64,000 nt of DNA from Cytobacillus oceanisediminis. GTDB taxonomy: Bacteria; Bacillota; Bacilli; Bacillales; Cytobacillaceae. The stretch is from assembly GCF_004366035.1 (NCBI RefSeq), contig NZ_SOEE01000001.1:372001-436000 (forward strand), in the 5' to 3' direction. The position numbers and the translations under genes are program-made. A model generated the notes under the pieces. It was not told where the DNA came from. It searched no databases and saw only the letters and a program-made list of their open reading frames with translations. This document shows, piece after piece, positions 20,316-29,153 of the stretch (position 1 is its first letter; every line of letters starts with the position of its first letter).

Positions 20316-20699
20316 TTTGGCACCCCTTGTTTTCTCACTGCATGACAATCCCTTTAATCCGTATACTTACTTTTATGCATAGAATAGAATAAGAACATAC
20401 GGCAGGAATGTTCTGCATGATATAATTATGACTAGATACTAATATCATACGATAAGACCTTATAAAACTTCAACATCCTATTATGTACTCGATAATAATT
20501 TCTCTTTCCATCCTTTGTTCCATTTTAATATTTTTCTAATCCTTTGTGAAATATTTCAGGGAATTCACATGAAATTCAGCCAGATTTCTATAGTAAACAG
20601 GACTTTTATATCATGCACATATAGGAAAAGTTTACCGAACATAATATAAACTGATAAAAAGGAGCCCGCAGGAATTTATGCAGGCTCCCTCTATATTAT
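20316..20699. other. spoIIIAH-accB intergenic region
   Basis: About 384 AT-rich bases with no gene. Holds the spoIIIA terminator (20656-20689) and the promoter side of accB. A 7-base inverted repeat AGAACAT / ATGTTCT with 9-base centre at 20392-20414 lies about 80 bases upstream of the accB start and may be an operator or leader hairpin. Confidence 0.45.
20656..20689 (-). terminator. spoIIIA operon terminator
   Basis: Minus strand GGAGCCTGCA, 8-base loop, TGCGGGCTCC and five T, just after spoIIIAH. Confidence 0.9.
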
Positions 20700-21239
20700 T
20701 TATTTCTCAACCTGGAATTCAACGGCTACTGCCTCAAGCTGTCCAATTTCGTTCCTTACTTCCTGAATGATATTGTTTGCAGCAGAAGCTGAATGATCTT
20801 TTGCCTTAACCGTAATTTGAACCTTCTTGCCATCAGCACGAACAAGTACATCTTCATAATCCATCGCTCTGATTAATGTTTCTAGCATCGCTTCTTTTTG
20901 AGCGATTTCATTTAATTCATCAATTTGATCTTTTGCCTTCATTCTTTCTTCAGCCGGAAGATCTGTTTGACCGAGGACCTCTGTAAGATCCTCTTTCATG
21001 CGGCTGCGCTCATCGTCAAGCTGAAGGCGCAAAGTTTCAAACATTTCATCACTGGCAGTGTTTGTAATGATCGCCTTGCCATCTTCACTTTCAACTGATT
21101 CCATTTCACCCTTTGCCTTCTCTTCCATAGCAGCCAGATCACTGCCTTTTTGCTCCGGAGATGTTACATAATATACAGATAATACAACCACCAAACTCAG
21201 CATTGTTAACAGCCAGACTGTTTGTTTCTTTAAAAGCAT
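20700..21239 (-). CDS. spoIIIAH: Stage III sporulation protein AH
   Basis: Mother-cell membrane protein whose extracellular domain binds forespore SpoIIQ to build the feeding-tube channel. 179 aa: membrane anchor at about 9-27 (TVWLLTMLSLVVVLSVYYV), then an acidic region and a C-terminal YscJ-like domain (ALIRAMDYEDVLVRADGKKVQI, shown in part). Somewhat shorter than the B. subtilis protein (about 218 aa). Last gene of the operon, three bases after spoIIIAG. Confidence 0.94.
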   Translation of the reverse strand: MLLKKQTVWLLTMLSLVVVLSVYYVTSPEQKGSDLAAMEEKAKGEMESVESEDGKAIITNTASDEMFETLRLQLDDERSRMKEDLTEVLGQTDLPAEERMKAKDQIDELNEIAQKEAMLETLIRAMDYEDVLVRADGKKVQITVKAKDHSASAANNIIQEVRNEIGQLEAVAVEFQVEK

Positions 21240-21242
21240 CTA

Positions 21243-21911
21243 TTATTCCCCCTTAGTTTTTTTAGGCATTACGGATACTCTATGACTTGGAACATCGAGT
21301 GCCCTTGTTACTGCCTCAATAATCCATTTTTTCACTTGTATATTTTCTGCCCCTTTTGCCACGACCAGCACTCCCCTTATTTCAGGTTTCTTGGTTTCTA
21401 TGACAATCGGAACCTCTTTTTCTCCATTTCGGACAATCACAAGCTGTTCTTCCTGTGACTGATCCTCAACCTTCCTTTTGCCGCCTTCCCGATCTGTTTC
21501 ATCGGTTTTCTGTGTTTGGGTCGTTTTGTTTTTTTCAAGGACTTTCTTCTCTGTGGCATCCACATTTACCACAACTGTTGCATCTTCAACCCCTACGATT
21601 GCATCAAGGGCCTCTTTTATTTGAGATTCATATGCCTTTTCGTAATTGGAGATTGTATCATTTCCCCCAGATTTCTGCTGGCCGAATGCCGGCACCTCTT
21701 CTTCCTGCTTCACTTCTTCCCCATTTTTAAAAACTGACAAATCCTCGGTGGAGCTGTCTTCTTGAAACAGTGTATTGCTGATCAGCATGATCGCTGCTCC
21801 AAAAAGGAGAACAAGAAGCAAATAATGGAATTTCCCAGGTTTCTTGTCAGACTGCCCGTCTTTAGAAATTATCTTTTTTATCCACGTAAAAGGTCCTTTT
21901 TCATTATCCAT
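21243..21911 (-). CDS. spoIIIAG: Stage III sporulation protein AG
   Basis: Forms the large ring of the SpoIIIA-SpoIIQ channel. 222 aa with one membrane segment (about 27-48, HYLLLVLLFGAAIMLISNTL), an acidic linker and a ring-building domain with the family core EAYESQIKEAL..VGVEDATVVVN, and VPIVIETKKPEIRGVLVVAK. Overlaps spoIIIAF by eight bases. Confidence 0.95.
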   Translation of the reverse strand: MDNEKGPFTWIKKIISKDGQSDKKPGKFHYLLLVLLFGAAIMLISNTLFQEDSSTEDLSVFKNGEEVKQEEEVPAFGQQKSGGNDTISNYEKAYESQIKEALDAIVGVEDATVVVNVDATEKKVLEKNKTTQTQKTDETDREGGKRKVEDQSQEEQLVIVRNGEKEVPIVIETKKPEIRGVLVVAKGAENIQVKKWIIEAVTRALDVPSHRVSVMPKKTKGE

Positions 21912-22536
21912 CCTTATCCATATTCCCCCCTTCTGCCAGAACTTCGATTGAGTTTGCGTCTACATTCCATTTTTGTGCGAGAAAAGAAGCGATTCCTTTT
22001 GCGTCTTCATGATCGGGTCCGCTGGATGGAAGAGGTTCCCCGGTATTGATTTCCACTGTTTTAACCACTTCTACAGCTTCAGCTTCTGCATCTTCTGCTT
22101 TAAGTTGGATCATGACCTTTTGCAGGTTATCCGGGAAGGCTTGATCACTGCTTTCATCTAGTAAAATATCAATGTTCGCAATTTCCAGACCGTACTTTTC
22201 CATCAACTCCTCTTCTGCGTCCTTTTCCATTTGGACAGCCATTTGTTCTAAAATATATGCATCACTTGAGGCTTGTATTTCTTTTTTCTTCATTTCTATT
22301 AAATTTTCCATGTTTTTTTCACCAGATGCCTCAAAAACTGGCACTGAAACAAGAGCCTCTTCAAAATCACTTGATATAATTCTTAAAATCGGTGTAAGAA
22401 TAATCGCAATCAGCAGCAGCCCCGTCACCATTTTTGTGTATTTCTGAAGCTTGGAATTGGGGAGGAGCATATCTATGACAGTGGCAAGCAGAACAAATAA
22501 TATGATGTTCGTTACCCATTCTTTTATGAAATCCAC
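21904..22536 (-). CDS. spoIIIAF: Stage III sporulation protein AF
   Basis: Membrane protein of the SpoIIIA channel. 210 aa with two N-terminal membrane helices (about 8-25 and 34-52, TGLLLIAIILTPILRI) and a soluble C-terminal domain starting after residue 60. Length and place in the operon match the family. Twelve bases follow spoIIIAE. Confidence 0.94.
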   Translation of the reverse strand: MDFIKEWVTNIILFVLLATVIDMLLPNSKLQKYTKMVTGLLLIAIILTPILRIISSDFEEALVSVPVFEASGEKNMENLIEMKKKEIQASSDAYILEQMAVQMEKDAEEELMEKYGLEIANIDILLDESSDQAFPDNLQKVMIQLKAEDAEAEAVEVVKTVEINTGEPLPSSGPDHEDAKGIASFLAQKWNVDANSIEVLAEGGNMDKDG

Positions 22537-22548
22537 TTCATTTCCTCC

Positions 22549-23748
22549 CTACCTGACCATCATGGTCAAATTACCGGCTGCTATTATAACCGTAATACTA
22601 AGGAAAAACATCAGGGAGACGATGGCCAGAGCAGCAAAAACATAGATGATGCTTTTGCTGATTATATCCAGGCAGGATATGATCGGCCCTCCCCCCAGCG
22701 GCTGCAAAATAGCTGCCGCGAATTTATATATAAACGCAATCATTAAAATCTTGATTGCAGGAAAAGCTGCGATAATAAGAAGAATAGCGACCCCTGCTAT
22801 CCCAACAGTATTTTTCAATAGCACTGAAGCGCTAATTACTGTATCGGTCGCATCTGTAAACATCCTTCCAATGACCGGAATGAAATTTCCAGTAATAAAT
22901 TTTGCTGTACGTATGGTAATTCCATCGGTAACCGCTGCTGAGGCTCCCTGAACTGAAATGACTCCCAAAAAGACTGTCAGGAACATTCCGAGAAGTCCTA
23001 TGCTCCAATTCCGCAGCAGATTGGCAAGCTGGGTTACCTTGTAATGCTCTGACAATGTACTGACGATGCTTAACAGAGCGGATAAAAATAAGAGAGGAAG
23101 GATGACATACTGGATAAATAATCCACTGACATTCATCAGAAATAAAATCACCGGGTGGAAAAAAGCAGCGGATACCACACCTCCCGAAGAAGCAATCAGT
23201 GCAAGCAGCAGCGGTATTAGAGCCATTATGAATGACACCATGGTTGAAATGGTTTCCTGTGTGTAAGTGATCGCAACATGAAAGCTATTCAGTGCAATAA
23301 TTATTAAAACCATGAAAACGATTGAATATGCCGCTTTACTTACAGTGCTTTTTTCAAATGAATTCTGCAGGGTCTGGAGGAACATGCTAAATACCGTCAG
23401 CAATATTAAGGTTCCCAGCAGTTTTCCATTTACAATAAACTCATGGAACACAAACTTCATTGCGCCGGCAGCCCACTCTTTTAGTGAGAATTCCTTGTCT
23501 CCCTTTATAAATTCATAGAGACTCCCCTTTTGGCTTTCAGGCAAAAAGCCTCCATACTCTGTTGTGATTTCTTCCCAAAACCCTTTCAATTCATTAATAT
23601 CTAACTTCTCCACCTGTGATTCCACTAAATCCTGGGGGGATATCGTTTCCTCCGCTTCGCCGGTCTTAGGTGAGGCTTGTACAATTGGTGCCAGGAAAAA
23701 GAATAGAATTAAACTTAACCATAAAGTTTTCTGCATCCTTTGCTTCAT
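22549..23748 (-). CDS. spoIIIAE: Stage III sporulation protein AE
   Basis: Polytopic membrane protein of the SpoIIIA complex, with a cleavable-looking signal sequence (LWLSLILFFFLAPIVQA) followed by about eight hydrophobic segments. ATG at 23746-23748 follows GAGGTG by seven bases and gives 399 aa, the same as the remembered B. subtilis length; the open frame runs 19 codons further without an SD. Key segments include GMFLTVFLGVISVQGASAAV. Confidence 0.95.
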   Translation of the reverse strand: MKQRMQKTLWLSLILFFFLAPIVQASPKTGEAEETISPQDLVESQVEKLDINELKGFWEEITTEYGGFLPESQKGSLYEFIKGDKEFSLKEWAAGAMKFVFHEFIVNGKLLGTLILLTVFSMFLQTLQNSFEKSTVSKAAYSIVFMVLIIIALNSFHVAITYTQETISTMVSFIMALIPLLLALIASSGGVVSAAFFHPVILFLMNVSGLFIQYVILPLLFLSALLSIVSTLSEHYKVTQLANLLRNWSIGLLGMFLTVFLGVISVQGASAAVTDGITIRTAKFITGNFIPVIGRMFTDATDTVISASVLLKNTVGIAGVAILLIIAAFPAIKILMIAFIYKFAAAILQPLGGGPIISCLDIISKSIIYVFAALAIVSLMFFLSITVIIAAGNLTMMVR

Positions 23749-23840
23749 TTTTTTCACCTCTTCTAAAGGACCCTGTCTATTGCCCAGCAATATGTGCTTG
23801 TCCATTCCGGCGGCCTGCCTATTCAGCAGGCCGGCGCAAG

Positions 23841-24230
23841 CTAGCTCGGAATCATGCGAATGATGGTTTCGATTAATACAGTAAGGATCGGGATAGCCAT
23901 GGCGAGGATAAGTATTTTCCCGCCCATCTCAATTTTTGCTGCAATGGCCCCCTGTCCTGCATCTTTCGTAATCTGGGCTGCAAATTCAGCAATATAGGCT
24001 ATTCCGATTATTTTTAAAATGGTTTCAACATATACGATATTCACCTTTGCATTGACGGCAATTTTTTCAATCATATGGATAATGGCATAAATTTGGTCGA
24101 CCAGAAAAAGAAAGATGGCACAGCCGACAAAAACAATCAGTAAAAAGGCAAAATTGGGTTTTTGCTCCTTAACAATCAGCGCCAGGAAAGTAGCTACAAG
24201 CGAAAATCCGACTATCTGCAGAATTTCAAT
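23841..24230 (-). CDS. spoIIIAD: Stage III sporulation protein AD, apparent ATT start
   Basis: Small membrane protein of the SpoIIIA complex with four hydrophobic stretches; 129 aa here against about 133 aa in B. subtilis. Homology continues upstream of the first in-frame ATG (24072-24074) through EILQIVGFSLVATFLALIV and VDQIYAIIHMIEKIAVN, so that ATG is internal. The open frame from its TAA stop to this region has no ATG, GTG or TTG. ATT at 24228-24230 stands seven bases after a GGGGGG SD and is the best start; CTG at 24221 is too far. A base error cannot be excluded. Confidence 0.88.
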   Translation of the reverse strand: MEILQIVGFSLVATFLALIVKEQKPNFAFLLIVFVGCAIFLFLVDQIYAIIHMIEKIAVNAKVNIVYVETILKIIGIAYIAEFAAQITKDAGQGAIAAKIEMGGKILILAMAIPILTVLIETIIRMIPS

Positions 24231-24245
24231 GGCTGAGCCCCCCTT

Positions 24246-24452
24246 TTAACCCTGAAACAAAAAAACAGATTTTATTTTTTGGAATAGGTTATCTACAATG
24301 GAAGCAACCATGAATAAGATATATATAAATCCGAACAGCGTCACCCATTGCGCGTATTCCTTTTTGCCCACCTGATCAAGAATAGTATGCAAAAAGGCTA
24401 CCACAATTCCGACACCAGCAATCTTAAATATGATATCTACCTCTAGGCCCAT
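24246..24452 (-). CDS. spoIIIAC: Stage III sporulation protein AC
   Basis: 68-aa membrane protein with two helices (FKIAGVGIVVAFLHTIL and VTLFGFIYILFMVASIV), exact family size. ATG at 24450-24452 after AGGGGGAG; a 12-codon upstream extension lacks support. Separated from spoIIIAD by 15 bases that hold the spoIIIAD SD. Confidence 0.95.
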   Translation of the reverse strand: MGLEVDIIFKIAGVGIVVAFLHTILDQVGKKEYAQWVTLFGFIYILFMVASIVDNLFQKIKSVFLFQG

Positions 24453-24507
24453 CTTTTCTCCCCCTAAGCTCTGATCAGCGTCCGGCAATTCAGGCTGCCG
24501 GCGTTTC

Positions 24508-25023
24508 CTACATTAGTAAAATGATTAAGAGCAATCCGGATAAAAAACCCAGACTTTTGACCATTCTCTCGTATTTCACTTGTCTGTCATGTGCATCTGC
24601 TTCTTCACGTTCCAGGTGGGAAAGGGTCAGCATGATCTGCTTTTGCTGGGAAAGACGGTCATGTCTGCCAAGTGTTTCGCCAAATTGCTTCATGATCTCG
24701 AATTCCCCTTGTTTAAAAGCCGTCATTTTCCATATTTCCTTCAAACTTTCTTCCCAGGCGTCCTTTACGGTCGTCTCGGAATCAGTCAATTTCTTTGCAA
24801 AGGATTCAAAGAACCAGGATAACGGCTTGGAAAGCTGAGCAGAAAGTCTTCTGGCTGCTTCATGAAGTGGCGTATGGCCATACATAATTTCAGCCTCCAG
24901 CGACTGCAGTGCCGATTTAAGCTGACGAAGCTGGCGCGGCCGTTCGGTCAGATGCCTCGAAGCTTCAAATCCTGCCCACGTTGTAGCAATGATGATCAAA
25001 ACTGCTCCAATAACCTTCATCAT
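24508..25023 (-). CDS. spoIIIAB: Stage III sporulation protein AB
   Basis: 171 aa, membrane helix at each end (VIGAVLIIIATTWAGF and SLGFLSGLLLIILLM) around a helical cytoplasmic domain related to the GspF/TadC pilus platform fold. The ATG-ATG start immediately follows the spoIIIAA stop codon, so translation is coupled; the second ATG (25020) is equally possible. Confidence 0.95.
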   Translation of the reverse strand: MMKVIGAVLIIIATTWAGFEASRHLTERPRQLRQLKSALQSLEAEIMYGHTPLHEAARRLSAQLSKPLSWFFESFAKKLTDSETTVKDAWEESLKEIWKMTAFKQGEFEIMKQFGETLGRHDRLSQQKQIMLTLSHLEREEADAHDRQVKYERMVKSLGFLSGLLLIILLM

Positions 25024-25947
25024 TTACATCACGCCCGCTTTATGCGGATATCCCGCACCGTCTGAGTTTCTAATGCACACAATGCTGCCTGGCCCTTCTT
25101 TCCTGCCCAGTTCAATAAACCGCTGAAAAATGCCCATTTCCAATATGGCTTGTAAAGTGGGGCGCTTTTTAATTTCCTCCAGAGAATTTCCATGTGTAGT
25201 CATAATCAGCTTTATTCCGGCATTTACAGCCTCCATTATGGCCTCTGCATCTTCATGCCTGCCAATTTCATCAACAACCAGAACCTCGGGGCTCATGGAA
25301 CGAATCATCATCATCATGCCTTCAGCCTTTGGGCAGGCATCAAGGACATCAATTCTATTCCCAAATGTCATTTGCGGGATCCCGTTCACACATCCTGCTA
25401 TTTCGGAGCGTTCATCCACAATCCCAACCTTGCTGGCAGGAAAGTCATCATTGGGATGACCAGATGAAATGATTCTTGCAATGTCGCGCAGCAAGGTTGT
25501 TTTACCAGTCTGCGGCGGACCAATAATCATGGTATGCAGCCACCCATCCCTGTAAATTCTGGGAATCAGATTCTGGGCAATGCCAATTTTCTCCCTGGCA
25601 ATTCTAATGTTAAAAGAGGAAATATCCCTGATTGCCTTAACTTTCCCTTGATCAAGAATGACCTTTCCTGCCAGTCCTACCCTATGGCCGCCTTCAATTG
25701 TGATATAACCTCTCTTCAGTTCTTCCTCCAGTGTGTAAATAGAAAAGTGGCTTATTTTATTCAGCAAATGCACGGCATCCTCTGACTCAACTATATAAGG
25801 GAGATAATGCGGCATCCCCCTTGATGTCAGCTCAATGGGCCTGGAAATACGGACCCTGATTTCCTCCAGATCCTCTAAGATTTGCGGAGGGATTCTCTGT
25901 ATTTGTTCGGCAATTTTTTTCGGCAAAAAGGCTATAATCGTTTCCAT
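25024..25947 (-). CDS. spoIIIAA: Stage III sporulation protein AA, ATPase
   Basis: Cytoplasmic secretion-type ATPase that powers the SpoIIIA channel in the mother cell. 307 aa, exact family size: Walker A GPPQTGKTTLLRDIAR, IVDERSEIAG, Walker B EVLVVDEIGRHEDAEAI. ATG at 25945-25947 follows GGAGGAG by five bases; the 33 open codons upstream contain the sigma-E promoter and are not coding. First gene of the eight-gene operon. Confidence 0.97.
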   Translation of the reverse strand: METIIAFLPKKIAEQIQRIPPQILEDLEEIRVRISRPIELTSRGMPHYLPYIVESEDAVHLLNKISHFSIYTLEEELKRGYITIEGGHRVGLAGKVILDQGKVKAIRDISSFNIRIAREKIGIAQNLIPRIYRDGWLHTMIIGPPQTGKTTLLRDIARIISSGHPNDDFPASKVGIVDERSEIAGCVNGIPQMTFGNRIDVLDACPKAEGMMMMIRSMSPEVLVVDEIGRHEDAEAIMEAVNAGIKLIMTTHGNSLEEIKKRPTLQAILEMGIFQRFIELGRKEGPGSIVCIRNSDGAGYPHKAGVM

Positions 25948-25998
25948 GTCTGCTCCTCCATTCATCATCTGATTTCGGACTAGCTTCTCATTATTTAA

Positions 25999-26027
25999 AA
26001 TGTATGCCTGAGGCAAAACAATATGAC
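25999..26027 (-). promoter_or_regulatory. Sigma-E promoter of the spoIIIA operon
   Basis: Minus strand GTCATATT (-35), 13-base spacer, CATACATT (-10), an excellent match to sigma-E, about 52 bases upstream of the spoIIIAA ATG. spoIIIA is a known mother-cell sigma-E operon. Confidence 0.88.
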
Positions 26028-26138
26028 TTAGATTTGCAAGCTTCACATTTATTTAGGACAAGCTTTTCGCTGAGTAAAAAAAGTCTTTTTTTCAAAAAAT
26101 AATCCAATAAAAACGTTGTAAAAGGCTGGTGTCAATTT

Positions 26139-27521
26139 ATGAAAGCTAAATGCACTTACATTCTGGTTATTTTTCTTCTTTTAGTCCTTGGCATCTTCCC
26201 TGCAGAAGGAATGGCTCATCAGGGAAATACAAAAGGACCGCGAAATGTCATTCTGATGATTGGAGATGGAATGGGAATAGGCCAGATTGAGATAGCAAGA
26301 AAATTGGAATATGGAAAGGATGGGCGGCTGTTCCTGGAGTCTCTTCCCCATACGGCATTGGTTCATACCGAATCTGCCAATAATTTCGTTACAGATTCAG
26401 CTGCTGGCGGCACTGCACTTGCAATTGGAAAAAAAACGAATAATGAGATGATCGGAGTCACTCCTGATGGGAAGGAAACAGACAGCATTCTGGATTTATT
26501 CAAGAAAAACGGAAAAAAGGCGGGGGTTATCTCTACAAATACAGTTACAGATGCAACACCTGCCGCCTTTACAGCAAGTGTTTCAAATAGATGGTCTGGA
26601 CAGGAGGAAATCGCACGCCAGCAGCTGAATAATGAGGTGGATGTGTTAATGGGAGGCGGGAGAGCCTATTTCAGCCCGGAAAAGCAAAACGGGAAGGATT
26701 TAATTAACGAGGCCAGGATGAAAGGGTATGACTATGCAGCCAACCGGGAGGAAATGCAGAATGCCAAAGGAGAAAAACTTCTCGGATTGTTCAATAAAGG
26801 ATATATGAACTTTAAACTGGACCGTCCTCTAAAAAACAGCAAAGAACCAAGCTTAAAAGAAATGACGGAAAAAGCAATCAGTGTACTCTCAAAAGGAAAA
26901 CAGGGATTTTTTCTTATGGCAGAAGGCGCAAGGATTGACCATGCTTCTCATGCAGGCGATATTACAAGCATCTGGAAAGAAACCATTGAATTTGATGAAG
27001 CTGTAAAATATGCAGTTGAATGGGCAAAAAAGGACAAAGAGACACTGGTATTGGTTGCCGCTGATCATGAAACAATGGGAATATCAGCATCAGAACCGCT
27101 GGATATACAGCAGTTAAAAGAAATCAAGGCGACCCCGCAGTATATGGTCAGCCAATTTGCAAAAGGTGAAAATAGAGGTACTTACCGGTCAGAAAGCGTG
27201 AAGGATGTTTTAAAAAAGTATGCAAATATTGATTTGAACGAGCAGGAAATTAAAGCATTTAATGACAAGCTGGTGACTACTGACAGCCAAGTTTATCCCC
27301 AATATATAGCAGCATGGGAAATAGGAAGCCTGATTGCAGAAAAATATCATGGGGGCATTTTAACGAATAAAGTAAGATCTCTCAGCTCAACCGGCGGACA
27401 TACAGGCAATATGATCCCTTTATTTGCTTATGGCAATGGGAGCGAAACTTTTACAGGAGTGATGGAGAATACAGATATCCCAAAGAGAATTGCGCAGCTG
27501 ATGAATTACAGCTGGGATTAA
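26139..27521 (+). CDS. Secreted alkaline phosphatase
   Basis: Zinc/magnesium phosphomonoesterase releasing phosphate outside the cell. 460 aa: signal peptide (1-26, TYILVIFLLLVLGIFPAEGMA), metal ligand in ILMIGDGMGIGQ, Ser nucleophile in VTDSAAGGTA, metal ligands in EGARIDHASHAGD, VAADHETMG and STGGHTGN. All PhoA-family active-site motifs are present. It lies opposite to its neighbours, between spoIIIAA and efp, where B. subtilis has yqhV. No clear PhoP boxes were found in the 90 bases upstream. Confidence 0.95.
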   Translation: MKAKCTYILVIFLLLVLGIFPAEGMAHQGNTKGPRNVILMIGDGMGIGQIEIARKLEYGKDGRLFLESLPHTALVHTESANNFVTDSAAGGTALAIGKKTNNEMIGVTPDGKETDSILDLFKKNGKKAGVISTNTVTDATPAAFTASVSNRWSGQEEIARQQLNNEVDVLMGGGRAYFSPEKQNGKDLINEARMKGYDYAANREEMQNAKGEKLLGLFNKGYMNFKLDRPLKNSKEPSLKEMTEKAISVLSKGKQGFFLMAEGARIDHASHAGDITSIWKETIEFDEAVKYAVEWAKKDKETLVLVAADHETMGISASEPLDIQQLKEIKATPQYMVSQFAKGENRGTYRSESVKDVLKKYANIDLNEQEIKAFNDKLVTTDSQVYPQYIAAWEIGSLIAEKYHGGILTNKVRSLSSTGGHTGNMIPLFAYGNGSETFTGVMENTDIPKRIAQLMNYSWD

Positions 27522-27594
27522 TTAAGTAGCATTTTATCTCTTTCCCCCGCGTAATTCTAGAATGATACCTCAATGAAAGCGGGGAATGAAATTC

Positions 27595-28281
27595 ATGTAT
27601 TATTATCAGCCCTTTGTCCGCAATTCTGTGCACACAGGTAGCCATTCCAGATCAAACAGAAATATTTTAAGGGTTTCAGGTGAGGGAAAGCTAGCTGTAC
27701 AGCCTGACCAGGCTAACATAAAGCTGGGAGTTTTAACAGAAGACAAGGAGCTTCTGCAGGCACAGAAACAGAATGCAGCTGCCATTTCAAGTGTCAAAAA
27801 GGCTCTTAATGCTATTGGAATAACAGATCAGCAGATTCAAACTTCCGATTTCACCATTTTTCCGCAGTACGATTTTGTGGATGGCAAGCAAATTTTCCGA
27901 GGATACAGGGTTGAGCATATACTAGGCATTACTGTCGATGAGATAGAAAATACGGGACTTATTGTGGATACAGCAGTCAATAATGGTGCAAACACTATCA
28001 GAGGAATTCATTTCGAAGCTGAAAATCAGTCTGAATTGTACCAGCAGGCATTAAGTCTGGCCGTAATGGATGCTTACAAAAAGGCAGAAACAATTGCCTC
28101 TGCACTAAGAGTACAATTAATCAGCACCCCGTTATCCGTTGCGGAAGGAACTTTAGGCATGGAGCAGCCTGTTTCGCTTCAATCCTCCACTTTTGTTAAA
28201 AGTGCCGTCAGCACGCCTATCCAGCCGGGAACCATAGACATAGAAAGCCAAATCACAGCAGAGTTCACATATTATAGCTAA
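27595..28281 (+). CDS. SIMPL-domain (DUF541) protein
   Basis: 228 aa with the SIMPL core: VSGEGKLAVQPDQANIKLGV near the start, AISSVKKALNAIGITDQQIQ, and YRVEHILGITV. The first 25 residues (YYYQPFVRNSVHTGSHSRSN) are polar and Tyr/Ser rich with no signal peptide, so the protein is probably cytoplasmic or spore-associated; function unknown. Of two nearby ATGs, 27595 is better spaced from GCGGGG. Follows the phosphatase on the same strand. Confidence 0.85.
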   Translation: MYYYQPFVRNSVHTGSHSRSNRNILRVSGEGKLAVQPDQANIKLGVLTEDKELLQAQKQNAAAISSVKKALNAIGITDQQIQTSDFTIFPQYDFVDGKQIFRGYRVEHILGITVDEIENTGLIVDTAVNNGANTIRGIHFEAENQSELYQQALSLAVMDAYKKAETIASALRVQLISTPLSVAEGTLGMEQPVSLQSSTFVKSAVSTPIQPGTIDIESQITAEFTYYS

Positions 28282-28366
28282 AAGATCTTCGTCTTATAAT
28301 CATGAGGAAAAAGCTAATACTAATAATGTCTCACTGAGTAACTTACCAAAGAAATGAGGTTTAAGA

Positions 28367-28534
28367 ATGAATGAGAACTTGGGTGAATTTTTAAAATATC
28401 AAAAAAAAGGCGACAGGGCTTATCTTGGCGGAACACGAGATAACAGAAATACTCCCGCATCTGACCCTGATTATAATAATCGCAATGATACTGACATATC
28501 CCCTGGAGCTGAAGGCAGGAAATATAAAGGATAA
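28367..28534 (+). CDS. Small hydrophilic protein of 55 aa
   Basis: ATG preceded by GAGG with seven-base spacing; product rich in Asp, Asn, Gly and Arg (GDRAYLGGTRDNRNTP) and without hydrophobic segments. It ends two bases before a strong terminator. Family not recognised; composition recalls small acid-soluble or spore-associated proteins but this is only an impression. Confidence 0.6.
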   Translation: MNENLGEFLKYQKKGDRAYLGGTRDNRNTPASDPDYNNRNDTDISPGAEGRKYKG

Positions 28535-28564
28535 AAAAAAATCCCGAGAAGTCGGGATTTTTTT
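28533..28564. terminator. Bidirectional terminator between the 55-aa gene and efp
   Basis: AAATCCCGA, GAAGT loop region, TCGGGATTT flanked by A-runs on one side and T-runs on the other, so it can stop transcription of the convergent genes on both strands. Confidence 0.9.
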
Positions 28565-28570
28565 ATCAAA

Positions 28571-29128
28571 TTATGCACGGGACACGTAAGAACCATCAGT
28601 TGTATTGATGATCAGCTTATCCCCTTCATTAACAAAGAAAGGAACTTGTACAGTCAGGCCAGTTTCAAGTGTAGCAGGTTTCGTTCCGCCGGAAGCAGTA
28701 TCCCCTTTAATGCCTGGTTCTGTTTCTGTCACTGTCAGCTCAACAGAGTTAGGAAGCTCGATTCCAAGAGACTCTCCCTGGTAAAGCATAATAGCAACTT
28801 CCATGTTTTCTTTTAAAAACTTTAATTCATACTCAATTGTTGATGCAGGCAGCTCGATTTGCTCATAAGACTCATTGTCCATGAAAACATGCTGATCTCC
28901 ATTTGCATAAAGGTATTGCATTTTGCGGTTATCAATTTGCGCCTTCCCTACTTTCTCACCTGCACGGAAGGTTTTTTCCTGAATAGCACCTGTGCGAAGG
29001 TTGCGCAATTTGGAACGTACGAATGCCGCTCCTTTTCCCGGTTTAACGTGCTGGAAATCCATTACACGCCAAATGCCGTTATCAACTTCAATCGTCAATC
29101 CCGTACGAAAATCGTTTACAGAAATCAT
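28571..29128 (-). CDS. efp: Translation elongation factor P
   Basis: Relieves ribosome stalling at polyproline. 185 aa, three beta-barrel domains; the modified-lysine loop is [12 protein letters not shown] with Lys32, the residue carrying 5-aminopentanol in B. subtilis. C-terminal signature [12 protein letters not shown]. Downstream of the pepQ-like gene in the conserved order aroQ - peptidase - efp. Confidence 0.98.
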   Translation of the reverse strand: MISVNDFRTGLTIEVDNGIWRVMDFQHVKPGKGAAFVRSKLRNLRTGAIQEKTFRAGEKVGKAQIDNRKMQYLYANGDQHVFMDNESYEQIELPASTIEYELKFLKENMEVAIMLYQGESLGIELPNSVELTVTETEPGIKGDTASGGTKPATLETGLTVQVPFFVNEGDKLIINTTDGSYVSRA

Positions 29129-29153
29129 GAGTTAGTCCTCCTATTGTGTACAA

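Noticed and set aside
23841..24074. spoIIIAD starting at the first ATG (77 aa)
   Set aside because: Family sequence continues 52 residues upstream of that ATG, and no SD is placed for it.
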